This document shows positions 6,689-14,140 of a stretch of 24,110 nucleotides of DNA, one piece after another. The stretch is from a virus. The stretch spans positions 1-24,110 of the IMG/VR virus record IMGVR_UViG_3300032223_002329, one strand, 5' to 3'. A model generated the notes under the pieces. The model made no database searches. It saw only the letters and a program-made list of their open reading frames with translations, and was not told the origin of the DNA. Position numbers and translations under genes: made by a program. Within the stretch, counting starts at the first letter, position 1; every line of letters begins with the position of its first letter.

Positions 6689-7159
6689 ATGCGTATACAA
6701 CCAGTACAAGGGAGCGGTGTAAATGTTGGCTTTGATGCTGCATCTAATAGCATTCAAATAAGCAACGAGGGCAACACTCCTTTTATTTATGTTGTAATAA
6801 ACGCAAGAATACCTGTTGATAATTCTGATGTTGCTGCTGGATACCACACATACCATGATTTTTATGAAGTTAATTGGACTGGTAGCACTTTTGAAAAAGT
6901 AATTGGCGGTTTATATGCCGACTACGACACTAGATCAACTTGTGTAAAAATGTTTTCGGTTCCATACAATTTGGATGCTACATTTAACAGAAGAAATTTT
7001 ACTGGAAATGGTTTGATATATCTTGCTAGATCAAGAGGTGTTGACAGGTCTGATGGTAGAGAAATTTATGAATTTCTTGGAGCAAGTTCTCCTGTTGGAT
7101 CTGTAACTAATGTTCAATGCGTTGGAAATGTTTTAAGAGTAACTTATGCAGCGGAGTAA
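6689..7159 (+). CDS. Hypothetical phage protein, probably virion-associated
   Basis: Length is 156 residues; AGAGG (6678-6682) lies 6 bases before the ATG. The product is rich in beta-prone and aromatic residues ('NTPFIYVVINARIPV', 'YHTYHDFYEVNWTGSTFEKVIGGLYADYD'), with two Cys and no membrane segment or enzymatic motif. The opening 'IQPVQGSGVNVGFDAASNSIQISN' has the look of a virion or fibre-base protein. I do not recognise the family. It is the first gene of a five-gene rightward block (6689-11161) that follows the terminator and precedes a fibre-like gene, so a structural role is likely but inferred from position. Confidence 0.7.
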   Translation: MRIQPVQGSGVNVGFDAASNSIQISNEGNTPFIYVVINARIPVDNSDVAAGYHTYHDFYEVNWTGSTFEKVIGGLYADYDTRSTCVKMFSVPYNLDATFNRRNFTGNGLIYLARSRGVDRSDGREIYEFLGASSPVGSVTNVQCVGNVLRVTYAAE

Positions 7160-7164
7160 TAAAA

Positions 7165-7659
7165 ATGCCAGAAGAAGTAAATGAAGATTTCAGTTGTTAC
7201 AATCCACATTCAAATCCAACTGGAGATGTACCACCAGTTCATTACAAGATTTATATGTGCGATTGGAAAGGTAAAACTCCAAAAGTTTTTTATGGAACAT
7301 GGAATTTAGTTTCTGCTCCTGTTGGGTTGTGTTATGACTATCCATTAGCTCCAACTGCTGTAGAATTTACAAGAACCACAAAGGATTGCGAACAAACATC
7401 TTTTTATACAGCAGCTTCCAGATCGCCTTTGCCACCAGTACCTTTTGCTGTAGCAATCATAGATCCTCTTGTTTATGAATACAGAACTTTTCCAGAACAA
7501 GCAAATGATGGGCTTGAAATTATTGGTGATGCCATCTCTGGCCCAACTGGAGATACACCAACAGGAGTAAATTGTAGTGCAACCACATTTACTATGAGCC
7601 AAAACTTCAATAACATGGATTGTAAATTTCACATTGAAATCACAGGAATTTCATTTTGA
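7165..7659 (+). CDS. Hypothetical Cys-rich phage protein
   Basis: The ATG at 7165 is chosen over an upstream in-frame ATG at 7117 because GCGGAG (7151-7156) lies 8 bases before it and the upstream stretch overlaps the previous gene. It gives 164 residues with seven Cys spread along the chain ('DFSCYNPHSN', 'IYMCDWKGK', 'GLCYDYPLAP', 'TKDCEQTSF', 'NMDCKF'). Aromatic and Pro content is high and there is no signal peptide. The family is not recognised. It shares Cys-rich character with the 8744 product, which suggests they act in the same assembly. The stop overlaps the next (TTG) start. Confidence 0.7.
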   Translation: MPEEVNEDFSCYNPHSNPTGDVPPVHYKIYMCDWKGKTPKVFYGTWNLVSAPVGLCYDYPLAPTAVEFTRTTKDCEQTSFYTAASRSPLPPVPFAVAIIDPLVYEYRTFPEQANDGLEIIGDAISGPTGDTPTGVNCSATTFTMSQNFNNMDCKFHIEITGISF

Positions 7660-8744
7660 AACACGGATATGGAATTAAAATTGATGGTACTTGTTATGGT
7701 AATGCAAGAAGGTTTTCCCCTATGGGGGATTGCACAGCTTATATTACATTTGATGATGACCCAGTATCAACTATTACAAGACCATTAACCCAATGGAAAA
7801 ACAGTACAGATAAAATGCCAGCACCATTTTATGACAATATACTTCCTAGCCTTTCATACAATGAAAAATATATTAAAAATACATTTTTTCCAAATTACTA
7901 TTTTGATATTAATGACATTAATAAATGGAATGTAAGAGGTATAAATTGTTATGGTGATCCACCATTATGTGATTATGAATTTTCTGGGCCAAAATTTAAA
8001 AACACTCTTGCGGTAATTCCTCTTTCAGAACACAAAACTAATCCAATAACAGCGTTAAAAAACGGGCGGTTATCTTATAACTTTTTAGATGCAGATCCTA
8101 CAGATATTCAATCTGATTTAATTGACCCTTTAGAATTTTCTGGTGTTTATCCTTATAGCCCAGAAGATTCTGAAACAATAAGAAAACCCGCTGGCTGGAT
8201 GTTTTCAAACAAAAATGTTCCAGAACCTTACTACACAGAAACAAATTATGAAGGTGGAAAAGGAAAAATAGATAGGTCTACTGCTAATACAACACAGCTA
8301 AATTTTATGCCTTTTACAGAATCACTTAATGTATTTGATTTAAATGAAAAACTAATTGGCGAGTTTGACGGATTAGCTTTTGTTTTATTTTATGGGGAAA
8401 TGGCTTATAAACTTCCTTTTGATGATTTTCCGCAATACAACGGATTAATATCAAATGTTTTACCTTCTTATCAAACTATTGGATTAGAGGTTAATATTTT
8501 TCTTGCTGGAAAAAATGTTTTAAGTCCTCGTATTGGAAGAATGAGGTTTTTTCTTCAAAACAGAGGTGTAAAAAACGATCCTGCAAATAATTATTTTACA
8601 ACATTTTTTATGAAAAATGAATCTGCAAGTTATTTAATGCCAATGAATTTCAACATTAGGCCATCACAGTTGAATGCTGGAGATGATTCAACAAAAACAG
8701 TAAATCTTCCTTTCAGTAATCTTAAAGTAATGGTTGGTGCTTAA
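7656..8744 (+). CDS. Hypothetical phage structural-like protein, TTG start
   Basis: Length is 362 residues. The TTG at 7656 is accepted because AGGAA (7644-7648) lies 7 bases upstream and it overlaps the previous stop (TTGA coupling); no ATG is available before the conserved-looking N-terminus 'HGYGIKIDGTCYGNARRFSPMGDC'. The protein is Asn/Phe/Tyr/Pro-rich with no transmembrane segment and no catalytic motif I can name. Segments such as 'LAFVLFYGEMAYKLPFDDFPQYNG' and 'VNIFLAGKNVLSPRIGRMRFFLQNRG' look like beta-rich virion protein. The family is not recognised; its location between small Cys-rich genes and fibre genes supports a virion role by inference only. Confidence 0.7.
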   Translation: MKHGYGIKIDGTCYGNARRFSPMGDCTAYITFDDDPVSTITRPLTQWKNSTDKMPAPFYDNILPSLSYNEKYIKNTFFPNYYFDINDINKWNVRGINCYGDPPLCDYEFSGPKFKNTLAVIPLSEHKTNPITALKNGRLSYNFLDADPTDIQSDLIDPLEFSGVYPYSPEDSETIRKPAGWMFSNKNVPEPYYTETNYEGGKGKIDRSTANTTQLNFMPFTESLNVFDLNEKLIGEFDGLAFVLFYGEMAYKLPFDDFPQYNGLISNVLPSYQTIGLEVNIFLAGKNVLSPRIGRMRFFLQNRGVKNDPANNYFTTFFMKNESASYLMPMNFNIRPSQLNAGDDSTKTVNLPFSNLKVMVGA

Positions 8745-10222
8745 TGGCATATGTGATAACAGGAACTGCTAATTTAAATAAAAACCATGTTTCTAGGGTA
8801 GCGTATAATTTATGCGATCCAGATGCTGTTGATACAAACAATTTTGACATTAATTGCAGTTTAGTTTGTTATTTAAAACAACCTTTTATTTCTGGCATGG
8901 CTTCTTTTTTTACTTATCGAGAAGATTGTAACAACAACCTTATAGGAACAAGACTGTATACACCTAATATGTTTTTCACAGCAATTGGTTGCCCTACCGA
9001 TTACAATGAAGAAAGTATAAATAATAATACTTGGGTAGGATCATCTAGTCACACAACTTCACATGGAGTTGTTGATGGTAATCCCGCTGGTTACAGAATT
9101 AAAATTGATGTTGTAATGACAGCAGTAACTGAAGGAAGATTAACCGCAAAATTCACGACATCCAGATTGATGCCTGGGAGTTTACAGTATGTTAGTTGCA
9201 ATTCAATTACAATGGAAATGACAGAAACAAAAGAATCTGCTTCTTCAGATGGTTATGATGCAAGGTATTACGAATCTCCTTTAATGGCAACTTCTTTTAA
9301 TCAAGATGATTGCGGTGGAGAAGTCAAGTATGTTAAATCAACAATAGCACTTTTAAGTTACCATTTTGGTTGTTCTATTTCTTATGAGCCATCTGCTTCA
9401 AAATGCAATTTAAGAACAAAACGAGGTGGATTCATTCGTGAATACTCTTGTTTAGTTGCTTTGACGATGCCAAAAGACAAAACATCTTGGAACCCTAAAG
9501 TTGTTCAGCTAGGTGTAAATACTGAGCATTGTTCTGACAATGATACTTGCGGATGTTATTATTGGGATGGGAATCAGCTTAATCCAGCAAGAAGCAACTC
9601 AATCGATTTAAGAAATGTTGGTTGTCCAGACGAATCCCCATCAAGCAATATACAAAGGATTCAACACGCTTTTCTTGCTAATTCTGGGTATGGATCATAT
9701 GAAGTTGTTTTAAAAACTATTGGGTTAAATTCTATTTGTGTTGCTGCAAGATTGGTTGGAATAAGTAATGGCCCTTGGGTTTTAGGAACATTAATTTATT
9801 TAAAATACACAAGTCCTTTAATTATGCAAGCGGACTTTACTGGACTTCTCGCTGGTGATCCAGTCTTTCAATTTTATGGTATGGAATTTCCAACTGCTTT
9901 AGTTGAAGATTGCCAAGTAAACCCAATTCAAGACTCTGTTTTTTTTGAACCACTAGAAGAAAAAAAATCTTTGGTCAAACTAGATGAAAAAATAAATCCT
10001 GTTTCAGATTCAAATTTGATGCAAGCTAGGGAAATGATACGAAAGATTTACAAGGTTAAACAAAAACCTTGTATTAGTTTGGGGATGGCATTAGAAGAAG
10101 TTGCTTCATGTGGTTGTGGTGGTAGCGTTCTGCACATCTGCAAAATACATAAAACCTGTAGACAGTCTGGTAATGATGATAAAGTTCAACTTTGCTGGAA
10201 GTGTCCAGATTATGTGGAATAA
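8744..10222 (+). CDS. Large Cys-rich hypothetical protein with a C-terminal zinc-ribbon-like cluster
   Basis: Length is 492 residues; the start overlaps the previous stop (TAATG). Cysteines are frequent throughout ('YNLCDPDAVD', 'INCSLVCYL', 'EHCSDNDTCGCYYWDG'), unusual for a cytosolic phage protein. Two similar segments may exist, since both halves begin with a Cys-containing beta block and contain a 'GDP..QF.G' or 'Y..ESP' pattern; this is weak. The last 55 residues form a distinct module: 'CISLG', 'CGCGGSVLHICKIHKTC', 'LCWKCPDYVE'. Its C..C.C / C..H..C / C..C layout looks like a zinc-binding tag, which from memory is common on planctomycete proteins. The function is unknown; it may be a host-contact or virion protein. 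Confidence 0.7.
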   Translation: MAYVITGTANLNKNHVSRVAYNLCDPDAVDTNNFDINCSLVCYLKQPFISGMASFFTYREDCNNNLIGTRLYTPNMFFTAIGCPTDYNEESINNNTWVGSSSHTTSHGVVDGNPAGYRIKIDVVMTAVTEGRLTAKFTTSRLMPGSLQYVSCNSITMEMTETKESASSDGYDARYYESPLMATSFNQDDCGGEVKYVKSTIALLSYHFGCSISYEPSASKCNLRTKRGGFIREYSCLVALTMPKDKTSWNPKVVQLGVNTEHCSDNDTCGCYYWDGNQLNPARSNSIDLRNVGCPDESPSSNIQRIQHAFLANSGYGSYEVVLKTIGLNSICVAARLVGISNGPWVLGTLIYLKYTSPLIMQADFTGLLAGDPVFQFYGMEFPTALVEDCQVNPIQDSVFFEPLEEKKSLVKLDEKINPVSDSNLMQAREMIRKIYKVKQKPCISLGMALEEVASCGCGGSVLHICKIHKTCRQSGNDDKVQLCWKCPDYVE

Positions 10223-10237
10223 TTAAAGGAATTGTTT

Positions 10238-11161
10238 ATGGCTTCATTTATACCTTTTAATTGTTTTGCAGCAGATTTTGCTGATGGCCAACATCTTTTA
10301 GACAAAGATGTTTTAAAAATGGCATTGGCAACAGGTGTTTACAATGCTGAAACTCAAGAATACGAACCTATCCCATTAAATAAAACGAATTGGAATAACA
10401 CCGATTTTCCAGAACCCTTTGGAAGTCTTTCGTATCCGTTTGGAGGATATGTATTAGAAAAAACTAAATACATTGAAAACGATAAAATCTACAGCTTGTT
10501 TTTAGGAAACATGGAATTTTTTTGTCCAGAAAACCAATTTTTTGGCCCATTCAGATATCTAGTTATTTACAATCATGCTATCAGCGACAGGCTAATGGGC
10601 TATTATGATTACACGGCAAATATAGAATTAAATTCTGGAGAAAGTTTTTTTATAGATTTTGATCCAGACAAAATTGTTCCAGCTATAAAAATAGATACCA
10701 CAGCGGGTGCAACACCACCAACCCCTGCACCAACCCCTACACCAACTCCACCACCTCCAATTTCTCCAGTTGGATTTACTTTTTTAGATCAAACTGGAAC
10801 AGGGGATTATGTTGGAACTTATTCAGGTAAAGGCATTGGGAATACCCCCCCTGTAAATCCTGAACCATTAGAAGTAAAAATGTTAAGTGATGGAAACATT
10901 AAATACATGAATTTTAAAGCAACAAGAAATGGGATTTTACACTACAAATATAGTGTTAAAGATCCTAACAAAACAGAAGCAACTGCATCAATGTCAATAA
11001 ATGGTTATCAACAAAGTTCTGCAAATAGATTTACAGGAACTGTTTCAAGTTCTGTAAATGTTAAAATTGATCAATTTGTTGTTTTTAGTTTTAATTCTGG
11101 TTACATTCCAGAAGGAACGACATCATCAGCATCAGCAAATTTTTCTGTTTATATTGATTAG
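10238..11161 (+). CDS. Phage virion-associated protein with Pro/Thr linker and C-terminal beta domain
   Basis: The ATG at 10238 has AAAGGA (10225-10230) 7 bases upstream; an in-frame TTG at 10232 is too close. The 307-residue product has three parts. Residues 1 to about 155 ('FIPFNCFAADFADGQHLLDKDVLKMALATG', 'GPFRYLVIYNHAISDRLMGYYDYTANIELNSGESFFIDF') match from memory a widespread phage protein family of unknown function found in tail/structural regions. About 160-180 is a Pro/Thr linker ('PPTPAPTPTPTPPPP'). The rest is a beta domain ('GILHYKYSVKD', 'ASMSINGYQ', 'RFTGTVSSSVNVKIDQFVVFSFNSG') resembling the C-terminal domain of the 3177 gene. It is the last rightward structural gene. Confidence 0.75.
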   Translation: MASFIPFNCFAADFADGQHLLDKDVLKMALATGVYNAETQEYEPIPLNKTNWNNTDFPEPFGSLSYPFGGYVLEKTKYIENDKIYSLFLGNMEFFCPENQFFGPFRYLVIYNHAISDRLMGYYDYTANIELNSGESFFIDFDPDKIVPAIKIDTTAGATPPTPAPTPTPTPPPPISPVGFTFLDQTGTGDYVGTYSGKGIGNTPPVNPEPLEVKMLSDGNIKYMNFKATRNGILHYKYSVKDPNKTEATASMSINGYQQSSANRFTGTVSSSVNVKIDQFVVFSFNSGYIPEGTTSSASANFSVYID

Positions 11162-11162
11162 A

Positions 11163-11256
11163 TGTCCGAATGAAACTTTTCACCCTGCCGCAATTCTACT
11201 TCGGGTGAAATTCGCCTCAGGAAATTGCTAAAACAAGTCCTAGAATCATTCGGACA
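11163..11256. other. Structured inverted-repeat element at a convergent gene junction
   Basis: A perfect 11-base inverted repeat, TGTCCGAATGA (11163-11173) and TCATTCGGACA (11246-11256), encloses 72 bases. Inside is a second perfect 8-base stem, TTTCACCC (11178-11185) with GGGTGAAA (11203-11210). The inner loop contains GCAATT (11190-11195), which can pair with AATTGC (11223-11228), and ATTCTA (11193-11198), which can pair with TAGAAT (11241-11246). It fills nearly all of the gap between the converging genes ending at 11161 and 11268. No T run follows on either strand, so it is not a standard intrinsic terminator. It could be a bidirectional terminator, a structured RNA, a protein-binding site or a small mobile element remnant. 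Confidence 0.6.
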
Positions 11257-11267
11257 ATGTTAATATA

Positions 11268-11573
11268 TCAAGCCTGTTTCTTATCTTCAAGCTTTTCAAC
11301 AGAAATATTTATTGAACCAGGTCGAAGCGATTTCATCAGCCCATCCGTAGGTGAACCCATGATAGATTGAAGTTCATGTCTAGCATCCGAAGCAGCATCA
11401 AGCTCTTTTTGCCATTCGGTGAATCTCATAAACATTTCTACTGCTTTTGTGTTTCCTCCACGCATACTTCTAATCAAGCAGTTTTTTACGATAGCCATAT
11501 CTTCCTTAGTGATGGATTCAACATAGAATCGTTTCATCTCTTGTATATGGCGATAGTATGGATTTAGGTACAT
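11268..11573 (-). CDS. Small helical hypothetical protein
   Basis: Length is 101 residues; the minus-strand GGAGG (11581-11585) lies 7 bases before the ATG and inside the end of the upstream gene. The protein is mostly helical and charged: 'PYYRHIQEMKRFYVESITKEDMAIVKNCLIRSMRGGNTKAVEMFMRFTEW'. The 'ITKED...V..CLI.....GN.KA.E....' pattern vaguely resembles small terminase-associated or head-accessory proteins, but a separate small-terminase candidate exists at 12346. There is no membrane segment and no Cys cluster. It forms a two-gene leftward operon with 11575-12090. Function is not assigned. Confidence 0.65.
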   Translation of the reverse strand: MYLNPYYRHIQEMKRFYVESITKEDMAIVKNCLIRSMRGGNTKAVEMFMRFTEWQKELDAASDARHELQSIMGSPTDGLMKSLRPGSINISVEKLEDKKQA

Positions 11574-11574
11574 A

Positions 11575-12090
11575 TTATAACCTCCAGTTTTGTTTTTTAG
11601 AAATTCTTGCGGAAGCCCTGCCTCTATCTCTTATGTTCTTAGGTATAGCGTTATACATTGTTCCTCGAACCTTCCTGTTTCTTACTGCTACAATTCCAAG
11701 CCTTCCTGACCCGCCTCTTCTAAATGGTCGAGCTTTTCTAGCAATGATTGAATAATCCTTTAAGCTAGGCGAACCATACCAGTATATAAAGCCACCCCTC
11801 CAGTTATTTGCCACCCATTTATTATAAGTAGCCTTACCTACTCTTGGGTAAATATAGCCGATATTTGGGCCTCTAGCTCGCATTACAACCGAACCTGACT
11901 GAGCCTTTGCCATAGGAAAGTATTCAAGCGATTTCATCCAAGCAGAAGGTGGTGTGTATATGATAGAATTACTGGTTGCTTCAATATCTGGGTTAGGTGC
12001 TGGATTAGTATTCGTAGCCCTGCCCACCCTCTTAGATCGGTCTTCTAAAAGTTTCTTCAATTTTTCTATCGCTCCTACTAAATCTGCCAT
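11575..12090 (-). CDS. Basic hypothetical protein
   Basis: Length is 171 residues; on the minus strand AGAGGG lies 7 bases before the ATG (cat at 12088-12090). The N-terminal 35 residues are a charged helix ('GAIEKLKKLLEDRSKRVGRAT') followed by a Pro/Asn stretch. The C-terminal half is strongly basic and aromatic: 'YIYPRVGKATYNKWVANNWRGGFIYWYG', 'ARKARPFRRGGSGRLGIVAVRNRKVRG'. The excess of Arg/Lys suggests nucleic-acid binding or a capsid-interior or connector role. The family is not recognised. It shares a short (about 67 base) divergent intergenic region with the terminase operon. Its stop lies 1 base before the ATG of the next leftward gene. Confidence 0.65.
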   Translation of the reverse strand: MADLVGAIEKLKKLLEDRSKRVGRATNTNPAPNPDIEATSNSIIYTPPSAWMKSLEYFPMAKAQSGSVVMRARGPNIGYIYPRVGKATYNKWVANNWRGGFIYWYGSPSLKDYSIIARKARPFRRGGSGRLGIVAVRNRKVRGTMYNAIPKNIRDRGRASARISKKQNWRL

Positions 12091-12109
12091 CGAAATCCCT
12101 CTTGATTTT

Positions 12110-12118
12110 TGCTAGAAT
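12110..12118 (+). promoter_or_regulatory. Candidate extended -10 promoter for the terminase operon
   Basis: TGCTAGAAT (TG-n-TAGAAT) lies 39 bases before the ATG at 12158, in the divergent gap between the leftward pair and the terminase genes. The identical nine bases recur at 22164-22172 upstream of another rightward operon, and both downstream genes share a TTTTGAAAGG leader next to the start. The -35 region is poor. Recurrence of the same box makes this better supported than a single match. Confidence 0.5.
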
Positions 12119-12157
12119 ACTGTTACCTATTTTACCTTGTTTTTGAAAGGATGCAAT

Positions 12158-12349
12158 ATGTTAAACAAAGCTGGAGCGGATTGGATGGTAGAAGCCATTG
12201 CTGCCTACGAAAAAGGAAAGCCTTCTCAATCAATAGCAGCAAGTTTGATCTATATCTCTGAGACACTTGAACTTATGAGAATGTTGATCGACCCAGAAAC
12301 ACCCGAAAATGTTGAATTTCCAGGGGGCAAGGAGTTTCCAAAATCATGA
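12158..12349 (+). CDS. Small helical hypothetical protein upstream of the terminase
   Basis: Length is 63 residues; GAAAGGA (12145-12151) lies 6 bases before the ATG. The sequence 'AGADWMVEAIAAYEKGKPSQSIAASLIYISETLELMRMLIDPET' predicts two or three amphipathic helices and an acidic/Pro end. I do not recognise a family. It begins the rightward packaging operon, and its stop overlaps the next start (ATGA), so it is co-translated with the small-terminase candidate. It could be a packaging accessory or an unrelated small regulator; the sequence does not decide. Confidence 0.65.
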   Translation: MLNKAGADWMVEAIAAYEKGKPSQSIAASLIYISETLELMRMLIDPETPENVEFPGGKEFPKS

Positions 12350-12804
12350 TCGACTCCGATAGTTTTTATGAAATGCTGGAAAATATCCAGCGTGGAATTG
12401 ATTTTAAACTGGCAATGAAGGCTTTCGGGATTTCCAGAAGGGATCTTGAACCTTGGCACAAGAAGGAGATGGTCAAAGCAAAAGCACAGGCCACTATTGC
12501 CATGCAACAGGTTATCCATGAACATGGAAGTGAAGATTGGCGAGCCATGCAATGGATCATCGAGAGAAATAATAAGGAACGAGATGATGAGCAAGAACTC
12601 CAAAAACTCCTCAACAAACAACTTGCAAAAGAAATGGCAAAGGGTCTTATCGAGTCCAATATTGCAGGGGAAACTTTCGGAAATCCAAGAAGTGAAGAGG
12701 GTGAATCGGGAGAATCAGAAGACTATAGTGATTCCGAAAAACCCAGGGGAGTATTGCGAATACCTAGGGATAAGCTTGACCCCCCAGCAGATGGAAATAT
12801 TTGA
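12346..12804 (+). CDS. Probable terminase small subunit
   Basis: Length is 152 residues. The N-terminal part has a helix-turn-helix look ('LENIQRGIDFKLAMKAFGISRRDLEPW', residues about 11-37), followed by long charged helices ('KKEMVKAKAQATIAMQQVIHEHGSEDWRAMQWIIERNN', 'EQELQKLLNKQLAKEMAKGL') and an acidic, disordered tail. A DNA-binding HTH plus helical oligomerisation core directly upstream of a large terminase is the usual form of TerS, which recognises phage DNA and loads the motor. No family motif is strong enough to be certain. The start overlaps the previous stop (ATGA), and the acidic tail overlaps the start of the large subunit in another frame. Confidence 0.65.
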   Translation: MIDSDSFYEMLENIQRGIDFKLAMKAFGISRRDLEPWHKKEMVKAKAQATIAMQQVIHEHGSEDWRAMQWIIERNNKERDDEQELQKLLNKQLAKEMAKGLIESNIAGETFGNPRSEEGESGESEDYSDSEKPRGVLRIPRDKLDPPADGNI

Positions 12805-14140
12805 TTCGGTTGCCAATGGTGCAAGAAAAGTTTTAGTCAGATCAGCACATAATCAAGGCAAAACTTTTTTGTGTGCTGTGATCGCTTCATGGTTTCACGA
12901 TCACTTTACACCATCAGAAGTTTTGATTTCAGCACCTGTTGCCCAGCAGATCAAAGATGGTGTGTTCAAAGAATTACGCAGGGTTAGACCAAGAGATCCA
13001 AACTGGATGCCCAAGGCTAATCGTCTTGAAAAGAATCCCTCGCATTACATCCAGGGTTTAACCGCTCAAAAGGCTGATGCTTTCCAAGGTAGACATTCCG
13101 CTGGTGGTTTGTGCATCCTGTTTGACGAGGCATCTGGTATTGAACCCACATTCTGGGAACGAGCAGAATCGATGCTTTCAGCCAGCAAAGAGAATTGTTT
13201 ATGGTTTTGTATTTTCAATCCATATGATGCTTCATCACCCGCCTATTTTGCTGAAAACTCTCCTGACTGGAAAGTGTTTCATTTATCCGCTCTTGACCAT
13301 CCTAATGTTGCTTTTAAGGCCGATCTTGTGCCAGGTGCTATTAATTATGAGTATGTAGAGAACCGCATCAAAAACGAGTGCAGATCCGCCAGAGAAGGTG
13401 AAGAATCTGAGCCAGGGTTTTTTACCTTCAATGATCGAAACTACATGGTTGAAGACCCGCTTTTTGACATCCAAGTTCTTGGAAGATACCCAAGTAAGGC
13501 GATCAACTCGGTATGGGGTGCTTTGGCACTTAAACAAATCCTTGATCCGATTCCGCTTAATAAGGATTGGGTGGTTCAGATTGGTGCTGACCCTGCAAGG
13601 TTCGGTGACGATAGATCCTGTTTAGTTGTCAGGCATGGATGTTGCATCATAGATGCGAAGGAGTATCGTGGATTGTCTACGAAAGAGTTCTCAGAAAAGA
13701 TTAAAGAGTATTGCCAAAAATATGAGAACCCAAGGCAATCGCAATACAAGATCCCTGTGCTTATTGATGAGGGTGGTGTTGGTGGTGGTGTGGTTGATAA
13801 CAAGGGTGATTATATGTTCTATGGTATTAATTCGTCTGGTGAAGCACCAAGGTGGCGGGAGTTCCCGAACATGAGATCCGCTCTTTGGTTTGAAGCAGCG
13901 GAGCTTGCGATGGAGGGTAAAGTTTCAATTGGGCATCTTCCACTTCATATGCGTGAAAGAATGATGGAAGAACTTAGAACTCCTGTATACATTGTGGATA
14001 CGAATGGCAGAAGAGTGGTTGAATCTAAGGACATGATGAAGCGAAGACTTAAGCACTCTCCTGACCTTGCAGATGCTTTTAACTTAGCTCTGATGTCGAT
14101 CCCTCGAATTGGGATCGAGAAGGTGATTGGTCATTTATAA
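12584..14140 (+). CDS. terL: Terminase large subunit (packaging ATPase-nuclease)
   Basis: This is the DNA-packaging motor. Visible motifs include 'LTPQQMEIFDSVANGARKVLVRSAHNQGKT' (adenine-motif region then Walker A of the SAHNQGKT type), 'GLCILFDEASGI' (Walker B, DE), and a C-terminal RNase H-like nuclease with 'IGADPARFGDDRSCLVV', 'VLIDEGGVGGGVVD' and 'HSPDLADAFNLAL' supplying the acidic residues. Both enzymatic halves look intact. The start is uncertain: ATG 12584/12587 has AAGGA (12574-12578) upstream but overlaps the small-subunit gene by about 220 bases in a low-complexity stretch; GTG 12728 would give a tighter protein that still retains all motifs. The 3' end overlaps the opposing primase-helicase gene by 62 bases. 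No portal gene follows, which is unusual. Confidence 0.9.
   Translation: MMSKNSKNSSTNNLQKKWQRVLSSPILQGKLSEIQEVKRVNRENQKTIVIPKNPGEYCEYLGISLTPQQMEIFDSVANGARKVLVRSAHNQGKTFLCAVIASWFHDHFTPSEVLISAPVAQQIKDGVFKELRRVRPRDPNWMPKANRLEKNPSHYIQGLTAQKADAFQGRHSAGGLCILFDEASGIEPTFWERAESMLSASKENCLWFCIFNPYDASSPAYFAENSPDWKVFHLSALDHPNVAFKADLVPGAINYEYVENRIKNECRSAREGEESEPGFFTFNDRNYMVEDPLFDIQVLGRYPSKAINSVWGALALKQILDPIPLNKDWVVQIGADPARFGDDRSCLVVRHGCCIIDAKEYRGLSTKEFSEKIKEYCQKYENPRQSQYKIPVLIDEGGVGGGVVDNKGDYMFYGINSSGEAPRWREFPNMRSALWFEAAELAMEGKVSIGHLPLHMRERMMEELRTPVYIVDTNGRRVVESKDMMKRRLKHSPDLADAFNLALMSIPRIGIEKVIGHL

Noticed and set aside
6381-6743. 120-residue minus-strand ORF
   Set aside because: It spans the terminator, antisense to a gene with a strong ribosome site; no family features.
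12446-12583. Longer N-terminus for the terminase from 12446
   Set aside because: The extra sequence is the out-of-frame reading of the small-terminase gene and has no terminase motifs or ribosome site.
12250-12659. Two minus-strand ORFs opposite the small-terminase gene
   Set aside because: Their hydrophobic, Ser/Phe/Ile-rich text is typical antisense shadow; no start signals.
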